A stretch of DNA of 5,014 nt from Chloroflexi bacterium RBG_16_51_16. Lineage in GTDB: Bacteria; Chloroflexota; Anaerolineae; Anaerolineales; Villigracilaceae. How positions within the stretch are numbered: position 1 is the first letter of the stretch; each line of letters begins with the position of its first letter. Shown here in pieces: positions 1 to 4,882 of the stretch. The stretch spans positions 3,747 through 8,760 of the forward strand of contig MGNL01000010.1 of the NCBI GenBank assembly GCA_001796785.1, written 5' to 3'. The position numbers and the translations under genes are program-made. A model generated the notes under the pieces. It did not search any database, had not been told where the DNA came from, and was given only the letters and a program-made list of their open reading frames with translations.

Positions 1-1310
1 TGCCTTTCGAACTCACCCAGGCGCAAAAGCGCACTCTCACCGAGCTGCGCACGGACCTGGATGCAGGCAAACCCATGAACCGCTTGCTGCAGGGTGATGT
101 CGGATCGGGAAAAACGGTGCTGGCTGTACTCGCAGCCGCGATCATTGCTTCGCACGGATCGCAAACCGCGGTCCTGGCACCCACCACCATTCTCGCCGAG
201 CAGCATTACCGCACTTTCCAGGATCTGCTGGTGGAAAAGCTTGGTGTATCACAACCAGGCCAAATCAGCCTGCTTACCACCGCTACCCCCGAGGCTGAAA
301 AAGAGACCCTCCGGACTGGGCTCGCGGAGGGAACGATCAAGGTAGTCATCGGCACCCACGCCATCCTTGAGGACCCGGTCCGGTTTGCGGACCTGCAGCT
401 GGCGGTCATCGACGAACAGCATCGCTTTGGCGTCGCCCAGCGTGCCCAGCTGCGCTCGAAGGGCGGCACACCGCATTTGCTCGTCATGACCGCAACACCC
501 ATCCCTCGTTCACTGGCACTTACGTTGTATGGCGACCTGGACATCTCCGTCATTGATGAAATGCCCTCCGGGCGCCAGCCCGTCACAACCCACGTGCTCA
601 CACCGCAGGAACGCGAACGCGCCTTCACCTTGATCCGCGGGCAGGTCAAGGAAGGCAGGCAGGCGTTCATCATCTATCCTCTCATCGAAGAGAGCGAGAA
701 GATGGAGAACTTACCGGCAGCCGTGGATGAGTATGAAATCCTTTCGAAAGAGGTGTTCCCGGAATTAAAACTGGGGCTGCTGCACGGCAAATTGAAAGCG
801 GAGGAGAAGGAAGAGGGGATGCTCAAGTTCCGCGACCGCGCCTACGACATCCTGGTCTCCACCACGGTTGTGGAAGTCGGCGTGGATGTCCCCAACGCGA
901 CCGTCATGCTGATCGAGGGCGCGGACCGATTCGGTCTTGCCACCCTGCACCAGCTGCGCGGGCGTGTCGGACGCGGTGCAGAGAAGTCAACCTGCCTTCT
1001 GATCCCCAGCCATGAGGATGCAGCTGAAAATGAAAGACTGCAGGCGATGGTCGAGACGAATGACGGGTTCGTGCTGGCCGAGCGGGATTTGAAGCAGCGC
1101 GGCCCAGGCGAGTTCCTGGGCACCCGCCAGGCCGGGTTCGCTTCCAGTCTGCGCATGGCCAGCCTGACGGATCTAAGCCTGATCGAAAAAGCACGTCTCT
1201 CCGCGCAGAAATTATTCGCCGAGGATGCGGATCTGGTGAATCCAGATCACGCGCTCCTGAAAGAAGCGTTGATTAAATACTGGGGAAACGGAAAAGGGGA
1301 TGTTTCGTAA
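1..1310 (+). CDS. recG: ATP-dependent DNA helicase RecG, C-terminal part (5' end outside window)
   Basis: RecG is a superfamily 2 helicase that remodels stalled replication forks and branched recombination intermediates in the cytoplasm. The reading frame is open from the left edge (first full codon at 3), so about 436 codons are visible and the N-terminal wedge domain is missing. Counting from that codon, the segment starts at the PFELTQAQ helicase entry motif (1-8) and shows Walker A GDVGSGKT (31-38), the DEQH box (137-140), motif III TATPIPR (163-169), the motif VI region QLRGRVGR (317-324), and the RecG-specific TRG region, ERDLKQRGPGEFLGTRQAG (about 361-379), which couples ATP use to fork movement. 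All helicase motifs look intact, and the C-terminus ends at TAA 1308-1310 after the usual helical tail. The downstream neighbour is coaD after a 95-bp gap. The DEQH box together with the TRG motif separates it from PriA and Mfd. The identification is firm. Confidence 0.97.
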   Translation, partial: PFELTQAQKRTLTELRTDLDAGKPMNRLLQGDVGSGKTVLAVLAAAIIASHGSQTAVLAPTTILAEQHYRTFQDLLVEKLGVSQPGQISLLTTATPEAEKETLRTGLAEGTIKVVIGTHAILEDPVRFADLQLAVIDEQHRFGVAQRAQLRSKGGTPHLLVMTATPIPRSLALTLYGDLDISVIDEMPSGRQPVTTHVLTPQERERAFTLIRGQVKEGRQAFIIYPLIEESEKMENLPAAVDEYEILSKEVFPELKLGLLHGKLKAEEKEEGMLKFRDRAYDILVSTTVVEVGVDVPNATVMLIEGADRFGLATLHQLRGRVGRGAEKSTCLLIPSHEDAAENERLQAMVETNDGFVLAERDLKQRGPGEFLGTRQAGFASSLRMASLTDLSLIEKARLSAQKLFAEDADLVNPDHALLKEALIKYWGNGKGDVS

Positions 1311-1329
1311 TTCGAGGACGGAGCCATCG

Positions 1330-1374
1330 ATGGAGAGGCAGAATATCGCTCTGTACCCATTCACACCAGTTTGA
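1330..1374 (+). other. 14-codon ORF resembling a decayed CoaD N-terminus or a leader peptide
   Basis: In the gap between recG and coaD, an ATG at 1330 opens a 14-codon frame reading MERQNIALYPFTPV, ending at TGA 1372-1374. The piece ALYP-FTPV lines up with the first residues of the downstream CoaD (ALFPGTFDPI) if two residues are skipped, and the two DNA segments agree at about two thirds of positions. The ATG sits in a perfect 10-bp palindrome, CCATCGATGG (1324-1333). It could be a remnant of an older or duplicated coaD start, a short translated leader, or chance. Only weak purine-rich sequence precedes the ATG. A translated product is not established. Confidence 0.2.
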
Positions 1375-1405
1375 TAATTATTGAAAAAGATGTAAGGGAG
1401 AATGT

Positions 1406-1924
1406 ATGGTCAAGGCATTGTTCCCAGGAACGTTCGATCCAATCCATTTCGGTCACATCGACATTGCCGAACGGGCGTCCCGCCTGTTCGATGAAGTCGT
1501 CATGGCGGTGTATGACAAGCCGCTTAAATCCCTCCTGTTCACGCCCGAGGAACGGATGGACCTGGTCAAGCAGGCCTTCAAGAAGAATCCCAAGATCAGC
1601 GTGGTGGGATACAGCGGGCTGACCGTCGATTTCTGCCGCAAGGTCGGTGCGCATGTGATCGTGCGCGGCTTGCGGGTCTTCTCGGATTTCGAATTGGAAT
1701 TCCGCATGGCGCTCGCCAACCACCGCCTTGCACCGGATGTGGAGATAGTGGCATTTATTACCAGCGAAGAACACACATTTCTATCCTCGACAACCGTCCG
1801 GGAAATTGCTATGTTAGCAGGGGACGTGTCGAGCATGGTCCCGCCGCACGTCGATAAAGCCTTGAAGGGCAAGGCGGTCGGCTATGATGGTGAAACCAGC
1901 CTGCCCAGCTCTTTACGAGATTGA
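1406..1924 (+). CDS. coaD: Phosphopantetheine adenylyltransferase (CoaD)
   Basis: CoaD transfers AMP from ATP to 4'-phosphopantetheine, giving dephospho-CoA and pyrophosphate, the penultimate step of coenzyme A synthesis. The 172-residue product shows the nucleotidyltransferase signature: PGTFDPIHFGH at 7-17, with the HxGH box at 14-17; a lysine at 41 in the position of the family's substrate-binding Lys; VIVRGLR at 84-90; SDFELEFRMALANHRLAP at 93-110; and the second ATP-binding motif FLSSTTVRE at 125-133. The ATG at 1406 is supported by AAGGGAG at 1394-1400, 5 nt upstream, and by the family N-terminus. The family is usually about 160 residues; here about 15 residues after KALKGK (151-156) form an extra tail that runs into the hicA promoter. 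The downstream neighbour hicA begins 20 nt after the stop. The call is secure; only the role of the tail is unclear. Confidence 0.97.
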   Translation: MVKALFPGTFDPIHFGHIDIAERASRLFDEVVMAVYDKPLKSLLFTPEERMDLVKQAFKKNPKISVVGYSGLTVDFCRKVGAHVIVRGLRVFSDFELEFRMALANHRLAPDVEIVAFITSEEHTFLSSTTVREIAMLAGDVSSMVPPHVDKALKGKAVGYDGETSLPSSLRD

Positions 1925-1928
1925 TTTG

Positions 1929-1937
1929 TGCTAGAAT
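1929..1937 (+). promoter_or_regulatory. Extended -10 promoter element for hicA, probably leaderless
   Basis: TGCTAGAAT is an extended -10 element: TG, one base, then TAGAAT, one mismatch from TATAAT. It starts 5 nt after the coaD stop and ends 7 nt before GTG 1945, the distance expected between a -10 box and a transcription start. Transcription would therefore begin at or next to the hicA start codon. No convincing -35 box is seen: the region 17 bp upstream reads CTCTTT inside coaD. This is common for extended -10 promoters. No Shine-Dalgarno sequence stands before the GTG, which agrees with a leaderless mRNA. Confidence 0.5.
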
Positions 1938-1944
1938 CGAACGG

Positions 1945-2151
1945 GTGAAAATTCGCGAGATGATCAGATTGATTGAAGAAGATGGTTGGTATCTGATAAC
2001 CACGAAAGGCAGTCACAGACAATACAAACATCCTCAAAAATCTGGACGAGTAACCATAGCCGGTCATCCAAGCCATGATCTCGCTCCTGGAACGATTAAT
2101 AGCATATTGAAACAGGCGCAACTTAAGAAATCAAATGTGAAAGAGGAATAG
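1945..2151 (+). CDS. hicA: HicA-family toxin (type II toxin-antitoxin mRNA interferase)
   Basis: HicA toxins are small double-stranded-RNA-binding-fold proteins that cleave mRNA and are held inactive by HicB. From GTG 1945 the product has 68 residues and covers the whole family domain: MKIREMIRLIEEDGWY at 1-16 (first helix), GSHRQYKH at 22-29 with the catalytic-position His24, a VTIAGHP strand and turn, and DLAPGTINSILKQA, the typical closing helix. An ATG-less extension upstream to TTG 1921 would add eight residues (MICARIER) that the family lacks and would place the promoter inside the gene, so GTG 1945 is preferred. The TAG stop abuts the hicB ATG with no gap, so the two are co-translated. 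By hand count the hicAB stretch 1981-2340 is about 44% G+C, against 63-68% in sampled lines of coaD and the coiled-coil gene. This suggests acquisition by transfer. All key residues are present, so the toxin is probably functional. Confidence 0.92.
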   Translation: MKIREMIRLIEEDGWYLITTKGSHRQYKHPQKSGRVTIAGHPSHDLAPGTINSILKQAQLKKSNVKEE

Positions 2152-2367
2152 ATGTATCGTTTCCTTATTGTTGTTGAAAAAGCTCGAAATAATTATTCAG
2201 CATATTCCCCCGACCTACCTGGTTGTGTGGCGACGGGATCAACTCGGGATGAAGTGACGCTTAATATGCATGAGGCGATTGAATTACATGTGCAGGGGCT
2301 TATTGAGGATAAATTACCCGTGCCCGAGTCGCAGAGTTTCGCTGAGTATATAGCTGTCACCGCATAA
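2152..2367 (+). CDS. hicB: HicB-family antitoxin, short form without DNA-binding domain
   Basis: HicB binds and neutralises the HicA toxin. The 71-residue product has the partially degraded RNase H-like fold of the family: an N-terminal strand YRFLIVVEK (2-10), the signature YSAYSPDLPGCVATGST (15-31), and a helix EVTLNMHEAIELHVQGL (34-50) followed by a VPES segment (57-60). The ATG directly follows the hicA stop, and AGAGGA at 2142-2147, inside the end of hicA, gives a ribosome binding site 4 nt upstream. The protein ends after the RNase H-like core. It has no room for the ribbon-helix-helix or helix-turn-helix tail that longer HicB proteins use to bind their own promoter, so self-repression in this pair is doubtful or needs another protein. 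The family call is firm. Toxin-first order is the usual arrangement for hicAB. Confidence 0.92.
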   Translation: MYRFLIVVEKARNNYSAYSPDLPGCVATGSTRDEVTLNMHEAIELHVQGLIEDKLPVPESQSFAEYIAVTA

Positions 2368-2389
2368 CTACAGCGGATTTGAGGATCGT

Positions 2390-2899
2390 ATGGACATCCT
2401 GCAGCTCATCGACCGACTCGAAGAACTCTTTAACGAAGCCAAGGCCATCCCGCTCACCCATAATGTAGTCGTGGATGAAGACCGCATGCTGGAATTGATC
2501 GACCAGATGCGTATCGCCATCCCCGACGAGGTGAAAAAAGCCCAGACGGTTGTGTCACAGCGCGACCGGGTCATGGCGCAGGCGCAGGAAGAGGCCAACC
2601 GCACGGTCTCGCTGGCGCGCGAGAAAGCCGATCAGATGGCCCAGAAGGACATGGTTGTGCAGGAAGCCCAGCGCCGCGCCGAGCAGATCCTGGCCCAGGC
2701 GCGCGCCGACGCCGAAGCCACCCGCGCCGAAGCAGATAACTACGTCATCGAGACATTGATGCAGCTGCAGGATCAACTGGGCCGGCTATCCACCCAGGTG
2801 AGCAACGGCATCCACACGGTCCAGGAAGACCAGATGCGCAAAGGGCCAGGCTCGTCCGCCTCGCCTCCGGTTGCGGAAAAAATTTCTAAAAAAACCTGA
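2390..2899 (+). CDS. Soluble alanine/glutamate-rich coiled-coil protein of unknown function
   Basis: The function of this 169-residue protein is not known to me. It starts at ATG 2390 with GAGGA at 2381-2385 and lies 22 nt after hicB. Residues 1-45 form a short N-terminal module (MDILQLIDRLEELFNEA, then VVVDEDRMLELIDQMRIAIPDEV) that I recall from proteins encoded beside coaD in other bacteria. Residues about 46-145 are a long charged helix rich in Ala, Glu, Gln and Arg. Ala-x3-Ala pairs recur every 11 residues (65/69 and 76/80, then 93/97 and 104/108), a hendecad pattern like the F-type ATP synthase b subunit and some DivIVA-like proteins. No signal peptide or membrane segment is present, so a true b subunit is unlikely. 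The tail (150-169) is Gly/Ser/Pro/Lys-rich and probably disordered. G+C is high (about 68% in one sampled line), so it belongs with coaD rather than with hicAB. A structural or scaffolding role is inferred. Confidence 0.85.
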   Translation: MDILQLIDRLEELFNEAKAIPLTHNVVVDEDRMLELIDQMRIAIPDEVKKAQTVVSQRDRVMAQAQEEANRTVSLAREKADQMAQKDMVVQEAQRRAEQILAQARADAEATRAEADNYVIETLMQLQDQLGRLSTQVSNGIHTVQEDQMRKGPGSSASPPVAEKISKKT

Positions 2900-2933
2900 A
2901 ACTCCCCTGTCTCCAGGGGAGTTTTGATTTATT
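2899..2933. terminator. Intrinsic terminator, probably bidirectional, between convergent genes
   Basis: Arms AAACTCCCCTG (2899-2909) and CAGGGGAGTTT (2914-2924) pair perfectly over 11 bp around a TCTC loop. The plus strand continues TGATTTATTT. On the minus strand the stem is followed after a few bases by seven T residues (complement of the A-run 2888-2894). The hairpin begins on the last base of the coiled-coil gene's stop codon and lies 64 nt past the stop of the minus-strand lactonase gene, so it can end both transcripts. Confidence 0.9.
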
Positions 2934-2988
2934 TCAATTGCTGAAATGATTTGTTTATTGCAGCCGCCCGGCTAATCCCTACTGAGCA

Positions 2989-3867
2989 CTATTCCAATCC
3001 AAACTCGAATGTGGGCATACCGGTGGTATTCGTCTGAACTCGGAATAGACCGCCGGATAATGGATAAGATTTCAAACCTGCCTCATCCATCCCCTTGCGA
3101 GCCGTGGTGATATAAAGCTCGTTCATATCCTTTCCACCGAACACACACGAGGTGACATTGAACGCAGGGACCTTGATCTGTTCGAGCAGCCGACCCTGCG
3201 ATGCGTCCCAGCGCGTCACCTGCGCGCCGCCCCACATCGCGATCCAAAGGTGACCCTCCATATCGGAGGTCATCCCGTCCGGAAAACCCAGTTCCGGCGG
3301 AATGACGACAGCTACCCTCTGGTTGGATATGGCGCCTGTTTCCAGGTCATAATCAAAGGCTTTAACTTCCCTGCTGGGTGTATCGATGAAGTAAAGAGTC
3401 TGATAATCCGGCGACCAGGCCAACCCGTTGGAGATCCTCAAGCCGGTGAGCAGTCGCGTTATTTCACCCGAGGGAGAGAGGGAGTAGAGGGCGCCATTTG
3501 CCTCCCGCTCGGCCAGGTCCATCGTTCCCGCCAGGAAGCGACCGGCAGGATCGCATTTGCCGTCGTTGAAGCGGTTCGTGGCAGGCTCTCCGCGAGGAAC
3601 CGCAATTTCGGTCAGCGCACTTCGGGTCAGGTCCAGCAGCCAAAATCCATAATGCAGCGCGACAATAAGCCTGCCATCCTTGCATGGAGCGACGCAGCCT
3701 GGATAACCCTCCAACTCGAGGGAGTAGTCTTTTCCATTAAATATATGGAGTTGTTTTTCGAGAATATCCACCCAGAGCAAGCGCAGGTTTTTTGAATCCC
3801 AAGCGGGTCCTTCGCCAAGCGTGGCTTTGGCGTCAATGATTAGTTCTGGTTCAGAATTGTCAGTCAT
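2989..3867 (-). CDS. SMP-30/gluconolactonase/LRE family protein (sugar lactone hydrolase)
   Basis: This is a six-bladed beta-propeller enzyme family that hydrolyses sugar lactones such as gluconolactone using one bound divalent metal. From ATG 3867 the product has 292 residues, normal for the family. Family metal and active-site positions are all present: Glu19 in LGEGPAWD, Arg99 and Asn101 in NRFNDGKCDPAGRFLAGTM, Asn147 in SNGLAWSPD, and Asp197 in GFPDGMTSDMEGHLWIA; they match Glu18, Arg101, Asn103, Asn154 and Asp204 of human SMP-30. The frame stays open to TTG 3942 inside corA, but that would add 25 residues before the family's usual start, so ATG 3867 is chosen. No good Shine-Dalgarno sequence precedes it (GATGGA abuts the ATG). 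No signal peptide is seen, so it should be cytoplasmic. It follows corA on the same strand after 37 nt and may be co-transcribed. The exact lactone cannot be told from sequence; regucalcin-like calcium binding is a less likely alternative. Confidence 0.9.
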   Translation of the reverse strand: MTDNSEPELIIDAKATLGEGPAWDSKNLRLLWVDILEKQLHIFNGKDYSLELEGYPGCVAPCKDGRLIVALHYGFWLLDLTRSALTEIAVPRGEPATNRFNDGKCDPAGRFLAGTMDLAEREANGALYSLSPSGEITRLLTGLRISNGLAWSPDYQTLYFIDTPSREVKAFDYDLETGAISNQRVAVVIPPELGFPDGMTSDMEGHLWIAMWGGAQVTRWDASQGRLLEQIKVPAFNVTSCVFGGKDMNELYITTARKGMDEAGLKSYPLSGGLFRVQTNTTGMPTFEFGLE

Positions 3868-3891
3868 TCCATCAAACGATGCATACGAAAA

Positions 3892-3903
3892 AAGACCGGT
3901 CTT
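3892..3903. repeat. 12-bp perfect palindrome between corA and the lactonase gene
   Basis: AAGACCGGTCTT is its own reverse complement and starts one base after the corA stop. On the minus strand its final TT is the beginning of a run of six T residues. As RNA it would form only a 4-bp stem with a CCGG loop, too weak for a convincing terminator. As DNA it has the symmetry of a dimeric repressor site placed before the lactonase start. Its role is not shown by the sequence. Confidence 0.35.
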
Positions 3904-3904
3904 C

Positions 3905-4834
3905 CTAAAACCAATCGCGTTTATAGAAAATGTAGGTAGCAACGGCTGAAAGGGCGATCGAAATCGCCAGAACAGTAAAGAACGAGACCGGGTGAGCTGC
4001 AGACAAAGGCAGGGGAACGTTCATACCGAAGAATGCAGCCACGGTGCCCGGCAGAGCCACGATGATCGTTATGGTCGCCAGGATCTTCATGACGCTGTTG
4101 AGGTTGTTGGAGATGATCGAGGCGAACGCATCCATCATGGCAGAAAGCAGCTCGGTGGCGATGCTGGTCATCTGGATCGCTTGCTGGTTTTCGGTGAGCA
4201 CGTCCTCCAGCAGGTCCTGGTCCTCTTCGTACTTGTTGAAGATCTGCATCCGCTGAACGCGTTCCATCATCACTTCGTTCGAGCGCAGGGCGGTCGCAAA
4301 GTACGTCAGGCTCTTCTGGTATTTGAGCAGCTCGAGCACCTCACGGTTGCGGGTGGACTTCTGAAGCTTGTCCTCCAGGGCGTCGGTCGTGTGGTTGATC
4401 TGACGCAGGCAGGTGAGGTAGCGTGCCGCAGTTTCCAGGAAAATATACAGCGCCATGCGGTAGCGTTTGCCGGTCTTCAACATCCGATACTTGCCGTTTG
4501 CAAGCACCTTGAAAATGTCGCTGTTGAGCTTGCAGATCGTGATGATCTTGTTCTGCAGGATGACCATGCCAAGCGGCACGGTCGTGTAGGGGACATCACT
4601 CTCCGGCTGGTGGATCGGTATGCGCAGCAGGATGAAGGTATAGGCTTCATCCCGTTCAATGCGCGCCATTTCATCGGCATCGAGTGAATAATTGATGTAA
4701 TCGATCTCGAACCCCCATTCCAGTAATTTCTGCACTTCATCCGGAGTTGGGTCAATGACATTGACCCAGGTGCCATTGGCAATCGAATCCAGCCGTTCGA
4801 TCCCCTGCTCGGTTGTTTTGTAGATGTTGATCAT
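3905..4834 (-). CDS. corA: CorA-family divalent cation (magnesium) channel
   Basis: CorA proteins form homopentameric inner-membrane channels that take up Mg2+ (also Co2+ or Ni2+). The 309-residue product has the family layout: a cytoplasmic alpha/beta domain (about 1-145), long helices (about 150-250) leading into the membrane, first membrane helix about 250-269, the selectivity motif GMN at 270-272 followed by VPLP, second membrane helix about 284-304, and the basic C-terminal end YKRDWF. Length and motif are complete. ATG 4834 is set by a strong AAGGAGG at 4840-4846, 5 nt upstream. That ribosome binding site is inside a predicted stem (4835-4876), which suggests translational control. The loop after GMN is short and lacks the MPEL sequence of the enterobacterial CorA, as in many other branches of the family. 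The lactonase gene follows after 37 nt. Transport of Zn2+, as in ZntB, or of another cation cannot be excluded from sequence alone. Confidence 0.93.
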   Translation of the reverse strand: MINIYKTTEQGIERLDSIANGTWVNVIDPTPDEVQKLLEWGFEIDYINYSLDADEMARIERDEAYTFILLRIPIHQPESDVPYTTVPLGMVILQNKIITICKLNSDIFKVLANGKYRMLKTGKRYRMALYIFLETAARYLTCLRQINHTTDALEDKLQKSTRNREVLELLKYQKSLTYFATALRSNEVMMERVQRMQIFNKYEEDQDLLEDVLTENQQAIQMTSIATELLSAMMDAFASIISNNLNSVMKILATITIIVALPGTVAAFFGMNVPLPLSAAHPVSFFTVLAISIALSAVATYIFYKRDWF

Positions 4835-4876
4835 GGCTGCCTCCTTGGGTGCATCTGCACCACGCAGAGGCCAGCC
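4835..4876 (-). promoter_or_regulatory. Predicted corA leader hairpin hiding the ribosome binding site
   Basis: On the minus strand GGCTGGCCTC (4876-4867) pairs with GAGGCAGCC (4843-4835), giving nine base pairs with one bulged G at 4871. The second arm covers the GAGG of the Shine-Dalgarno AAGGAGG and ends directly before ATG 4834. Enclosed is a second small hairpin, GGTGC-AGAT-GCACC (4861-4848). No T-run follows, so this is not a terminator. The pairing is seen by eye; control by magnesium, a protein or translation of an upstream frame is inference. It does not resemble an M-box riboswitch, which is much longer. Confidence 0.45.
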
Positions 4877-4882
4877 GCCATC

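Noticed and set aside
206..1194. Several minus-strand open frames of 61-155 codons
   Set aside because: They overlap the recG helicase motifs and have Arg/Ser-rich shadow composition with no family resemblance.
1311..1405. Possible rsmD or other gene between recG and coaD
   Set aside because: rsmD often sits beside coaD, but this gap of 95 bp is too short and shows only the 14-codon ORF and a 10-bp palindrome.
1361..1872. Minus-strand open frames of 137 and 139 codons
   Set aside because: They are antisense to coaD, and no protein family is recognised.
1921..1944. TTG start for hicA eight codons upstream
   Set aside because: The extra residues MICARIER are not part of HicA, and the region holds the extended -10 element.
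2931..2947. Small hairpin ATTTCA-ATTGC-TGAAAT after the terminator
   Set aside because: It is six weak pairs only, with no T-run; the stronger hairpin next to it explains termination.
3250..3795. 181-codon open frame on the plus strand
   Set aside because: It is antisense to the SMP-30 family gene, whose active-site residues are all intact; no domain is seen in the antisense product.
3868..3942. TTG start for the lactonase gene giving 317 residues
   Set aside because: The extension overlaps the end of corA and precedes the normal family start; ATG 3867 gives the usual length.
3992..4687. 231-codon open frame on the plus strand
   Set aside because: It lies wholly antisense to corA, its product is a His/Gln/Arg-rich sequence without a recognisable domain, and it follows from the codon bias of the real gene.
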